A DNA stretch of 64,000 nt from CAVRTM01 sp963724015 (lineage in GTDB: Bacteria > Actinomycetota > Actinomycetes > Actinomycetales > Dermatophilaceae): positions 124,001 through 188,000 of the forward strand of contig CAVRTM010000021.1 of NCBI GenBank assembly GCA_963724015.1, read 5' to 3'. A program made the translations under genes and the position numbers. Below are positions 56,163-64,000 of this stretch, one piece after another; the first letter of the stretch is position 1, and each line of letters starts with the position of its first letter. The notes below the pieces were generated by a model, which made no database searches, had not been told where the DNA came from, and saw nothing but the letters and a program-made list of their open reading frames with translations.

Positions 56163-56177
56163 GTCTCAACGTGAGAC
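56163..56177. promoter_or_regulatory. Palindrome 2 of the mim regulon
   Basis: GTCTCA-ACG-TGAGAC, a 6-bp dyad with the same core and 3-base spacer as palindrome 1, 89 bases upstream of the mimA start and 42 bases after the 82-aa ORF. Likely the MimR activation site for mimABCD. Confidence 0.7.
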
Positions 56178-56265
56178 CTCGGGCGCCGCTCGCAGTGTGT
56201 TGTCTGGCGAGCACCGGCACCGAGGTGTCGCACCGTTCTTTCCCCAGCTGAACCAAGGAGTGCTG

Positions 56266-57919
56266 ATGAGTCGCCAAAGCGTGGCCAAGGCTCACGAGAA
56301 GATCCAGGAGCTCGCCTGGGAGCCGCTCTACCACGAGCCGGTGTCCCAGTACGGGACGGACTACACGTTCCAGAAGGCGAAGAAGAAGGACCCGCTCAAG
56401 CAGGTGCTGCGGTCCTACTTCCCCATGCAGGAGGAGAAGGACCACCGCGTGTACGGCGCGTCCGACGGCGCCATCCGCGGCAACATGTTCCGCCAGGTCG
56501 AGGAGCGGTGGCTGGAGTGGCAGAAGCTGTTCCTGAGCATCATCCCGCTGCCCGAGATCTCCGCGGCCCGGGCGATGCCGCTGCTGTTCCGCACCGTGCC
56601 GAACCCCGAGCTGCACAACGGTCAGGCCATCCAGATGATCGACGAGGTGCGCCACTCGACGATCCAGCAGAACCTCAAGCGCCTGTACATGAACAACTAC
56701 ATCGACCCCGCCGGGTTCAACAGCAGCCTCCGGAGCTTCCAGAACGACTACTGCGGCACCATCGGGCGCCAGTTCGCCGAGGGGTTCATCACCGGTGACG
56801 CGATCACCGCCGCGAGCATCTACCTCACGATCGTGGCCGAGACCGCGTTCACCAACACCCTCTTCGTGGCCATGCCGGCCGAGGCGGCCGCCAACGGCGA
56901 CTACCTGCTGCCGACGGTCTTCCACTCGGTCCAGTCCGATGAGTCGCGGCACATCAGCAACGGCTACGCCACGCTGCTGATGGCGCTGGCGGACGAGGGC
57001 AACCACCAGCTCCTGGAGCGCGACCTGCGCTACGCGTGGTGGAACAACCACCGCGTCGTGGACGCCGCGATCGGCACCTTCATCGAGTACGGCACCAAGG
57101 ACCGGCGCAAGGACCGCGAGAGCTATGCGGAGATGTGGCGGCGGTGGATCTACGACGACTACTACCGCAGCTACCTCGTCCCTCTCGAGAAGTACGGCCT
57201 GGTGATCCCGCACGACCTGATCGAGGAGTCCTGGAACCAGATCTGGAACAAGGGTTACGTGCACGAGGTGGCGCAGTTCTTCTGCACCGGGTGGCTCGCC
57301 AACTACTGGCGGATGGACCCGATGACGGACAAGGACTTCGAGTGGTTCGAGTACAAGTACCCGGGCTGGTACGACAAGTACGGCGCCTGGTGGGAGAACT
57401 ACGCCCGGCTGTCGACGCCGAACGGGCACCACCCGATCGTCGCCGAGGACGTCGTCCTACCAGTACCCGCACCGCTGCTGGACCTGCATGGTCCCCTGCC
57501 TCGTGCGCGAGGACATGGTCATGGCCGAGGTCAACGGGCAGATGCGGACGTACTGCCACGAGGCCTGCCGCTGGACCGACGTCGAGGCGTTCCGGCCGAC
57601 CTACCAGGGGCGGCAGACGCCGAACATGGGCCAGCTCATCGGCAAGCGCGAGTGGGAGACGCTCTACCACGGCTGGAACTGGGCCGACGTCGTCTCCGAC
57701 ATGGGCAACGTGCGCGACGACGGCAAGACGCTGGTCGCCCAGCCGCACCTGGACCTGGACCCGAAGAAGATGTGGAACCTGGACCACCTGCGCCGGATGC
57801 CGCCGCTGCAGAGCCCGAACGTGCTGCTCAACGAGATGACCCCCGAGGAGCAGCAGGCCTTCCACGCCGACTACATCCGCGGTGGCCCTGCGGGCCGTCC
57901 GGCACCTGCAGTCAGCTGA
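56266..57919 (+). CDS. mimA: Propane/methane-type monooxygenase hydroxylase large subunit (frameshift)
   Basis: The diiron hydroxylase alpha subunit of a soluble monooxygenase of the mim/prm group (oxidises propane, acetone, phenol in characterised members). Two E-x2-H iron motifs are present: QMIDEVRHSTIQQ near residue 128 and SDESRHISNG near 228, plus Glu residues in LFLSIIPLPE and IVAETAF. ATG 56266 has AAGGAG five bases upstream. One extra base near 57458 breaks the frame after HHPIVAEDV; the next frame gives YQYPHRCWTCMVPCLVREDM and ends at 57919, about 550 residues. It is followed by a strong hairpin before mimB. Confidence 0.93.
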
Positions 57920-57942
57920 CCGACTCGACCCCGGAAGGGAAC

Positions 57943-57981
57943 GGAGGAGGAGGCGCGGCTGCACGCCGCGCCGCCTCCTCC
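57943..57981 (+). terminator. Large hairpin between mimA and mimB
   Basis: A 17-bp stem with one mismatch (57943-57959, GGAGGAGGAGGCGCGGC, with 57965-57981) and a 5-base loop, 24 bases after the mimA stop and 31 before mimB. There is no T-tract. In an operon this position suggests an attenuator or mRNA-stabilising end that raises mimA over mimB, rather than a full stop. Confidence 0.6.
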
Positions 57982-58011
57982 GCCCTTCCCCACCGCACGG
58001 CAGAGGGAACC

Positions 58012-59050
58012 ATGGCCGACACCCACAAGGTGCGTTTCGAGCCGGTAGGCATCGAGATCGACGTCGACGAGGAGAAGACGGTCCTGCGCGCAGCGACCGA
58101 GCAGGGCCTCATGCTCATGCACGGCTGCAAGGAGGGCCAGTGCGCGGCCTGCAAGTCCTTCGTCCTCGACGGCGACGACATCGAGCTCGACCGCTACTCG
58201 ACCTTCGCGCTGCCGGACTACGAGAAGGACGAGGGCTACACCCTGCTCTGCCGGGCCCACGTCTACGAGGACGTGACGATCGAGCTCCTCAACTACGACG
58301 AGGAGATGATCCACTCCGGCCTGCCGATCCAGACGGTGCACGCCGAGGTGGTCTCGAACGAGCTCGTCACGCCCGACATGCACAGCCTGGTCCTGCGGCT
58401 CGTGGAGCCCACCGAGCTGACGTTCTTTCCCGGCCAGTACGTCGACCTCACCGTCCCGGGCACGGAGACGACGCGGTCGTTCTCCATCGCGAACACGTCC
58501 TCGAAGGAGAGCGGGCAGCTCGAGTTCGTCATCCGGGCCTATCCCGACGGCGAGTTCTCCCGGCTGCTGGACAGCGGCCTGGACGTCGGCACGAACGTCG
58601 ACGTGGTCGGTCCGTTCGGGGCGTTCACGCTGCGCGAGAGCCGCGAGTGCGACCTGGTGTTCGTCGGCGGTGGCGCCGGGATGGCGCCGATCCTGTCCAT
58701 CCTGCGCACGCTCGCCGCCAAGGGCAGCACCCGCAAGGCGACGTTCTACTACGGGGCCCGCCGCCGGCGGGACCTCTGCTTCGAGAAGGAGCTCGCCGAG
58801 CTCGAGGCGCACCTGCCCGGTTTCCGTTACGTGCCGGCCCTGTCCGAGCCCGACGAGGAGGCGTGGGAGGGCGAGGTCGGGTTCATCACCGACGTCCTCC
58901 GGCGCCACCAGCTGGACCTCACCGACGGTCGACTCCTACGTCTGTGGGCCACCGCCGATGGTCGAGGCGGCCATGGAGGTGCTCGGCAACCTCGGTGCCT
59001 CCGAGAAGCGCATCTACTACGACAAGTTCACCACGACCGCACCGTCCTGA
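58012..59050 (+). CDS. mimB: Monooxygenase NADH reductase component (frameshift)
   Basis: The FAD/2Fe-2S reductase that passes electrons from NADH to the MimA diiron centre. The N-terminal ferredoxin domain has MHGCKEGQCAACKSF (C-x4-C-x2-C) and a fourth Cys in YTLLCRAHVYE. The FAD domain has TTRSFSIANTSS (R-x-F-S), and the NAD domain has LVFVGGGAGMAPILSIL and, in the next frame, YVCGPPPMVEAAM. One-base shift near 58925. Corrected length about 345. ATG 58012. It follows mimA and precedes mimC. Confidence 0.93.
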
Positions 59051-59079
59051 TCAGACCACGACAGAGAGGCGGGTCAGCG

Positions 59080-60249
59080 ATGACCACCACCCCGGAGCGA
59101 AGTCTTCCCCATCCGCACTTCACCGACGCGGAGGCCGGCGCCAAGGAGTTCCCGGACTCGGCGGCCCGCACGTTCAACTACTTCACGCCGAAGAAGCGCC
59201 GGCAGTCCCACTACGAGGACGTCACCGTCGAGGTGCAGCCGGATCCCCGGCACTACCTGAGCCAGGGCTGGCTCTACGGGTTCGCGGACGGCCGCGGTGG
59301 CTACCCGCTGGAGTGGACCGCCCTGAAGGCGTGGGGCTCCGACCGGCCGGTGCCCGAGCGCTACCCCGGCTCGGGCGGCGCGGGCTACCCGTGGCCGGCG
59401 CACGGCTGGCACGAGTTCCGCGACCCCAACGAGGAGTGGGAGCTCACCCTCTACCGCTACAACGCCAACGTGGTCCGCCAGATCAACCAGAACGTCGAGA
59501 CCGCCCGTCAGACCAAGGCGTTCGAGCAGTGGAACCGCAACTGGGTCCAGTTCGTGGAGCGCCACGTCGGCGCGTGGATGCACGTCGAGCAGGGCCTCGG
59601 GCTCTACCTGTTCGCGAACGCCAACCGTCGCGCGCCGACGAACATGCACAACAACGCCATCTCGGTGAACAGCATGCACCGGATCCGTTTCGCCCAGGAC
59701 CTGGCGCTCTACAACCTCACGCTGAGCGAGGAGATCGAGGACTTCGACGGTGAGGCGCACATCGAGACGTGGAACAGCGACCCGATCTGGCAGGGCGTGC
59801 GCCGGGTGGCCGAGCAGCTGACCGCGGTCGACGACTGGGCCGAGGCGGTCTTCGCCGCCAACGTCATCTTCGAGCCGCTGGTCGGTGAGCTGTTCCGCAG
59901 CGGGCTGGTCCAGCAGGCGGCTCCCCGCAACGGGGACTTCGTGACGCCGACGGTGGTCGGGGCCGGCGAGTACGACTACGCCCAGCGCGACCTGCTCTAC
60001 ACCATCGCCATGTTCGAGCCGCGGGTCACCGACAAGGAGTTCGCGGAGCACAACACCGCGCTCATGGAGGGGTGGATGCGGGAGTGGGTGCCGCGTTGCA
60101 TCAACGCCAGCCGCACCCTGCAGCCCCTGTGGTCGCTGCCGGACCACAAGCCGCCGCGGTTCGAGGACAGCCTGACCCAGGCCAAGCGGCGCTTCAGCGC
60201 CATCCTTGCCGACCTTCGCCTCAACGAACCAGAGGAGCTGACGCTGTGA
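59080..60249 (+). CDS. mimC: Monooxygenase hydroxylase small (beta) subunit
   Basis: The non-catalytic beta subunit of the soluble diiron hydroxylase, 389 residues. Typical segments are ARTFNYFTPKKRRQSHYEDV near residue 30, EWELTLYRYNANVVRQINQN near 123, and LGLYLFANANRRAPTNM near 175. It lacks the E-x2-H pairs, as expected. ATG 59080 is preceded by GAGAGGCGGG. The stop overlaps mimD start (GTGA), giving tight coupling. Frame intact. Confidence 0.93.
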   Translation: MTTTPERSLPHPHFTDAEAGAKEFPDSAARTFNYFTPKKRRQSHYEDVTVEVQPDPRHYLSQGWLYGFADGRGGYPLEWTALKAWGSDRPVPERYPGSGGAGYPWPAHGWHEFRDPNEEWELTLYRYNANVVRQINQNVETARQTKAFEQWNRNWVQFVERHVGAWMHVEQGLGLYLFANANRRAPTNMHNNAISVNSMHRIRFAQDLALYNLTLSEEIEDFDGEAHIETWNSDPIWQGVRRVAEQLTAVDDWAEAVFAANVIFEPLVGELFRSGLVQQAAPRNGDFVTPTVVGAGEYDYAQRDLLYTIAMFEPRVTDKEFAEHNTALMEGWMREWVPRCINASRTLQPLWSLPDHKPPRFEDSLTQAKRRFSAILADLRLNEPEELTL

Positions 60250-60620
60250 GCACGTTCACGACTGCCGAGAGCCCGTTCAAGGTGGACAACACCGCCTCGA
60301 ACCGGTGCGGCGTGACCCTGATGAACAACCAGGTGGGCGCCGTGGTCGCGGAGGTGATGCGCCACAAGCCCAACGTCACCGTGACCCCCCTGCCGTCGAT
60401 GATCCGCGTGGACGCGGACGGCCGGATGGACTTCGAGTACGACGAGATCTCCGAGGCGCTCGGCGAGGAGCCCGGCTTCTTCGACTCGGCCGAGTTCGAG
60501 GAGAACATGTCGACCCACTACGGCCGGATGATCCACGAGGACGACCGGACGATCATGTTCGCCAACCCCGAGGACGCCGCCGACCTCATCGGCTTCGACC
60601 TCAAGGCCTCGACGAGCTGA
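60246..60620 (+). CDS. mimD: Monooxygenase coupling (effector) protein
   Basis: The small cofactor-free effector (MmoB/DmpM family) that binds the hydroxylase and tunes oxygen activation. The 124-residue protein has the family pattern NRCGVTLMNNQVGAVVAEVM near residue 16, PSMIRVDADGRMDFEYDEI near 50 and MSTHYGRMIHEDDRTIMF near 90. GTG 60246 overlaps the mimC stop. It is the last core component of the monooxygenase. Frame intact. Confidence 0.93.
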   Translation: MSTFTTAESPFKVDNTASNRCGVTLMNNQVGAVVAEVMRHKPNVTVTPLPSMIRVDADGRMDFEYDEISEALGEEPGFFDSAEFEENMSTHYGRMIHEDDRTIMFANPEDAADLIGFDLKASTS

Positions 60621-60665
60621 CGGCAACACCCACTTCGTTCGTCCCGCGACCTAGCAGGAGGATCC

Positions 60666-61730
60666 ATGTACGAGAAGGACGGCCACAGCTACTTCGTCGT
60701 CGACAGCCACATGCACTACTGGGACGCCAGCCCGCAGAACTGGGTCGTCGGCCACGAGAACTACGCCAAGGGCTGGATCGAGTGCTTCCACGCCTACCAG
60801 TCGCTCGGCCCGCCGGAGACGCACTGGCCGATCGAGCACTTCCAGAAGTGCTCGGAGGACGACCTGATGAAGGACGTCTTCGAGGACGGCCACGTCGACG
60901 TGGCGATCTTCCAGCCGACGTACCTCAAGGAGTGGTACCGGACCGGGTTCAACACGACCGAGCAGAACGGCGTCGTGGCGGAGCGGCATCCGGGCCAGTT
61001 CATCGTCAACACCCGCTGGGACCCCCGCGAGGGCGATGCCGGCCTGAAGGAGCTGGAGGAGAACGTCGCCCGCTGGGGATCCACGGGCGTCAAGCTCTAC
61101 ACGGCGGAGTGGCTGGAGGGGTCCCGTGGCTGGACCCTGAAGGACCCCGAGGCCTACCGGTACCTGGAGAAGTGCCAGGAGCTCGGGATCAAGAACATCC
61201 ACGTGCACAAGGGCCCGACGATCTGGCCGCTGGACAAGGACGCCTTCGACGTGGCCGACGTGGACCACGCCGCGACGGACTTCCCCGACCTGAACTTCAT
61301 CGTCGAGCACGTCGGTCTGCCGCGGATCGAGGACTTCTGCTTCATGGCGACCCAGGAGCCCAACGTCTACGCCGGGCTGTCGGTGGCCATCGGTGCGCTG
61401 ATGTACGCCCGGCCGAACTTCTTCGCGAAGGTGATGGGCGAGCTGCTGTTCTGGGTCGGCGAGGACAAGATGACCTTCGGCAGCGACTACAGCATCTGGG
61501 AGCCGAAGTGGCAGGTCGAGGGCTTCGTCGACTGGGACTACCCCGATGAGGAGCAGTTCTCCGACTACCCCCGGGTCAACGTCAACTCCAAGAAGAAGAT
61601 GCTCGGCCTGAACGCGGCGAGGCTCTACGGCATCGAGGTGCCGGCCGGCCTGGGGCTGGAGGCCGACGGTGGCACGCCGGCGGCCCAGGACGACGCCAAG
61701 CTGGTCGAGGACGGAGGTGCACGGGTGTGA
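60666..61730 (+). CDS. Amidohydrolase-family protein of the mim cluster
   Basis: A TIM-barrel amidohydrolase (amidohydrolase_2 type) of 354 residues. VVDSHMHYWDAS gives the H-x-H metal pair near residue 14; KNIHVHKGPTIWPL, NFIVEHVGLPRI and MTFGSDYSIWEP supply the later His and Asp ligands. It commonly lies in propane monooxygenase clusters (prm/mim), where its product is required for full activity or cofactor handling; the reaction is not established. ATG 60666 has AGGAGG. The stop overlaps the next start by two bases in a GTGTGA arrangement. Frame intact. Confidence 0.87.
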   Translation: MYEKDGHSYFVVDSHMHYWDASPQNWVVGHENYAKGWIECFHAYQSLGPPETHWPIEHFQKCSEDDLMKDVFEDGHVDVAIFQPTYLKEWYRTGFNTTEQNGVVAERHPGQFIVNTRWDPREGDAGLKELEENVARWGSTGVKLYTAEWLEGSRGWTLKDPEAYRYLEKCQELGIKNIHVHKGPTIWPLDKDAFDVADVDHAATDFPDLNFIVEHVGLPRIEDFCFMATQEPNVYAGLSVAIGALMYARPNFFAKVMGELLFWVGEDKMTFGSDYSIWEPKWQVEGFVDWDYPDEEQFSDYPRVNVNSKKKMLGLNAARLYGIEVPAGLGLEADGGTPAAQDDAKLVEDGGARV

Positions 61731-62435
61731 CTGATGCCTCTCAGGTGCTGGCCGCCCTCGACACGGTGCGCGACCCCGAGCTCGACGAACCGGTCACCTC
61801 GTTGGGTTTCGTGGCGTCGTGCACCGTCTCACCGGACGGTGTCGCGAGCGTCCGGCTGCGGCTGCCGACGTACTTCTGCGCCCCCAACTTCGCCTACCTC
61901 ATGGTCGCCGACGCGTACGACGCCGTGAGTGCGGTCGAGGGGGTGCAGCGGGCGGACGTGGTCCTGGAGGACCACTTCGCGTCGGACACGATCAACGCCG
62001 GCGTCGCCGGGCGGTCGGGCTTCGTGCAGTCCTTCGACGGCGAGGCGGTGGACGAGCTCGACAGCCTGCGGGCGGACTTCCTGCGCAAGGCCGTGCTGGC
62101 GGGCACGGACCGGGTCTGCCGACCGATGCTCGCGAGCGGTGTCACGACCGACGAGCTCGCCGGCCTCACCCTGGGCGAGGCGCCGGCCACCCCCGACCGG
62201 GAGCGGCTGCGCAGCCGGCGCGCCGCAGCTGGGCCTGCCCGCCGGGGACGACGCGCCGCTGCTGGTCGACGCCGCCACCGGTGCGGCCGTCGGTGCCGAG
62301 GTGCTGCCGCTGCACCTGGCACGGACGCGCCTGACCCGGGTCAGCGTCGAGGCCAACAGCGGGGTGTGCCGCGGCCTGCTGCGCGACCGGTATCCCTCGA
62401 TGGTCGGTCAGGGCCAGACCCCTGACCCGCCCTGA
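61727..62435 (+). CDS. DUF59/MIP18-family iron-sulfur assembly-like protein of the mim cluster (frameshift)
   Basis: A protein of about 235 residues. The N-terminal DUF59 domain is QVLAALDTVRDPELDEPVTS and LGFVASCTVSPDGVASVRLR, as in Fe-S assembly factors such as SufT/MIP18; RLPTYFCAPNFAYLM carries a Cys. The C-terminal part, RFDQ-free and less conserved, is read in the next frame after a one-base shift near 62215 (PQLGLPAGDDAPLLVDA to QTPDPP). GTG 61727 overlaps the amidohydrolase stop. It could mature the diiron or 2Fe-2S centre of the monooxygenase. Confidence 0.8.
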
Positions 62436-62530
62436 CCCGGCCCTGACCCGGGCGCAGCTCACGGGGTCGACCGGCCCGGCCGGTCGACCGCACCGCGCCA
62501 CACGGCACCAACCCGACACCAGGAGGACGC

Positions 62531-64000
62531 ATGGCCAAGGATCTGCGATTCGGCGAGGAAGCCCGGGTGCTGCTGCAGTCCGGAGTGGACCAGCTTGCCG
62601 AGGCGGTGAAGTCGACGCTCGGTCCCAAGGGCCGCAACGTCATCCTCGAGAAGATCACCGGCTCACCGGTGGTGACCAACGACGGGGTCACGATCGCGCG
62701 CGAGATCCACCTGAGCGACCAGTTCGAGAACATGGGCGCCCAGCTGGTCAAGGAAGCGGCGATCAAGACCAACGACATCGTCGGCGACGGCACGACGACC
62801 GCCACGGTCATCGCCCAGGCGATCGTCCGCGAGGGCATGAAGGCCATCGGTGAGGGCGGGAACCCGGTCCTGGTCAAGCGCGGCATCGACATCGCGGTCG
62901 GCGCCCTGGTCGCGCACCTGCGCAAGGTGGCCCACCCGATCACCACCCGGGAGGACTACGCCCGCGTCGCGGCGATCTCGGCCAACAACGACGACGAGGT
63001 CGGGGCGGTGCTGTCCGAGGCGCTGTACACCGTCGGCGACGGCGGGATCGTCACCGTGGAGGAGTCGGCGACCCACGGGATGAGCGTGGAGTTCGTCGAG
63101 GGCTTCGAGTACGACAACGGCTACGTCTCGCCGTACCTCGTGACCCACCCGGCCAGCCTGGAGGCCGTGCTCGAGGACCCGTACATCCTGCTGTGCAGCG
63201 AGAAGATCACCAAGGTCCAGGAGCTCATGCCGATCCTGGACAAGGTGATGCGCGCACCGCGGCCCCTGCTCGTGATCGCCGAGAACGTCGAGGGGTCCGC
63301 GCTGAGCATGCTGGTGAACAACCACGTGAACGGCATCTTCCAGGCGTGCGCCACGAGGGCGCCCGGGTTCGGCGACCGGAGGCTGCGCAAGCTCGAGGAC
63401 ATCGCCACCATCACCGGCGGACAGGTCTACAGCAGGCACGCGGGGTTCAGCCTGGAGAACATGACCCTCGACCAGCTGGGGCGGGCCAGGCAGGTCCGGG
63501 TCACCGCGGACCGCACGGCCATCATCGACGGCGCCGGGTCGGCCGAGCAGGTCGGGTTCCGCCTGGGCCAGCTGCGAGCCGAGCTGGAGCGGGCGACCTT
63601 CGGCATCGACGAGGACGTGCTGACCGAGCGGATCGGCTCGCTGTCGGGCAAGGTCGCCGTCGTCCGGGTCGGTGCCCCCACCAACGCCGAGCTGGCCGAG
63701 CTGCAGCACCGCGTCGAGGACGCCCTGTCGGCGACCCGCGCGGCGATGGCCGAGGGCATCCTCGCCGGCGGCGGGGTGGCGCTCCTGCACGCGGCGCCGG
63801 CGCTCGACGCGCTGGAGCTCAAGGGCGACTACGCCGTCGGGGTGGAGATCGTGCGCCGCTCGCTGACCGAGCCGACGTACCTCATCGCCACCAACGCGGG
63901 CTATCCCGGGCACGACGTGGTCGCCGAGGTCACCGGGATGGGCCTGCACGAGGGGTTCGACGCCCTCGAGGGCCGGTACGGCGACATGTTCGAGATGGGC
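62531..64000 (+). CDS. mimG: GroEL-like chaperonin dedicated to the monooxygenase (partial)
   Basis: A chaperonin 60 with 490 visible residues, cut by the right edge. MAKDLRFGEEARVLLQSGVD starts the equatorial domain; KSTLGPKGRNVILEK and GDGTTTATVIAQAI are the nucleotide-binding motifs; ILAGGGVALLHAAPALD is the late equatorial block. It is clearly GroEL-family but lacks the usual groES partner nearby and sits at the end of the mim operon. In Mycobacterium such a gene (mimG) is required for productive folding of MimA. ATG 62531 has AGGAGG upstream. Frame intact. Confidence 0.9.
   Translation, partial: MAKDLRFGEEARVLLQSGVDQLAEAVKSTLGPKGRNVILEKITGSPVVTNDGVTIAREIHLSDQFENMGAQLVKEAAIKTNDIVGDGTTTATVIAQAIVREGMKAIGEGGNPVLVKRGIDIAVGALVAHLRKVAHPITTREDYARVAAISANNDDEVGAVLSEALYTVGDGGIVTVEESATHGMSVEFVEGFEYDNGYVSPYLVTHPASLEAVLEDPYILLCSEKITKVQELMPILDKVMRAPRPLLVIAENVEGSALSMLVNNHVNGIFQACATRAPGFGDRRLRKLEDIATITGGQVYSRHAGFSLENMTLDQLGRARQVRVTADRTAIIDGAGSAEQVGFRLGQLRAELERATFGIDEDVLTERIGSLSGKVAVVRVGAPTNAELAELQHRVEDALSATRAAMAEGILAGGGVALLHAAPALDALELKGDYAVGVEIVRRSLTEPTYLIATNAGYPGHDVVAEVTGMGLHEGFDALEGRYGDMFEMG

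Noticed and set aside
56190..56265. A sigma-54 (-24/-12) promoter before mimA
   Set aside because: TGGCGAGCACCGGC is the nearest match but the GG-to-GC spacing is one base short, and MimR lacks GAFTGA.
56197..60249. Apparent 1350-residue fusion of mimA, mimB and mimC
   Set aside because: All three share one frame and the frameshifts in mimA and mimB remove their stops. Correct stops exist in the next frame at 57919 and 59050, and each gene has its own ribosome-binding site.
1..64000. tRNA genes, CRISPR arrays, insertion sequences, prophage genes or replication origin
   Set aside because: None recognised by reading both strands: no regularly spaced repeats of CRISPR type, no transposase or integrase motifs, and no cloverleaf-like segments were noticed. 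A dedicated scan would be decisive.

Overview
The window is very GC-rich DNA with strong third-position G/C bias. It carries a PknG/GlnX/GlnH locus, a bacterial proteasome activator (Bpa), an acyl-ACP desaturase, a mimABCD/prmABCD-type propane monooxygenase cluster and an Arr rifampin ADP-ribosyltransferase. Together these point to a free-living, aerobic, hydrocarbon-using actinomycete. I cannot name the genus from sequence alone. No tRNA, rRNA, CRISPR array, transposase or phage gene was recognised.

Layout. 1-8.6 kb is a redox island: cydA-cydB-cydD (minus; cydD runs off the left edge) faces an apparent GMC oxidoreductase / divergent G6PDH / NDH-2 operon. 8.6-16.3 kb holds a tiny His-tailed membrane peptide, an FBP zinc-finger protein, lpdA, a UvrA-like ATPase, OsmC, DUF1697, an MBL-fold hydrolase and a VOC protein. 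16.5-21.7 kb has an aquaporin-family channel, glutathione-independent formaldehyde dehydrogenase, a class F sortase with a DUF4397 surface protein, and a divergent ECF sigma/anti-sigma pair. 21.8-28 kb is accessory: a VOC protein, an S1C protease, DUF899, then a rifampin monooxygenase-like flavoprotein plus arr behind a candidate rifamycin-associated element, followed by small proteins.

28-40.6 kb is a ten-gene minus-strand operon, largely coupled by ATGA/GTGA overlaps: telA, a helical protein, an AAA ATPase, glnX, glnH, a coiled-coil protein, pknG, a PP2C phosphatase, a VWA protein and an FHA protein. It reads as sensor, transducer, kinase, phosphatase and phosphothreonine reader in one transcript. 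40.8-52.7 kb holds a methyltransferase, a glycosyltransferase, a membrane metallophosphoesterase, a flavoprotein, DUF998, MFS, LysR, GntR, SDR and bpa. 52.7-64 kb holds desA and the propane monooxygenase regulon: the mimR regulator, a small ORF, mimA-B-C-D, an amidohydrolase, a DUF59 protein and a dedicated GroEL (truncated by the right edge). Matching palindromes sit in the mimR/small-ORF gap and 5' of mimA.

Data quality matters here. About 22 genes contain single- or double-base frameshifts inside otherwise well-conserved proteins, including lpdA (three). Correcting them restores family-typical lengths, so I treat most as sequence errors and give each gene one span with the approximate shift positions. 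Coordinates of frameshifts are good to about 10-20 bases.
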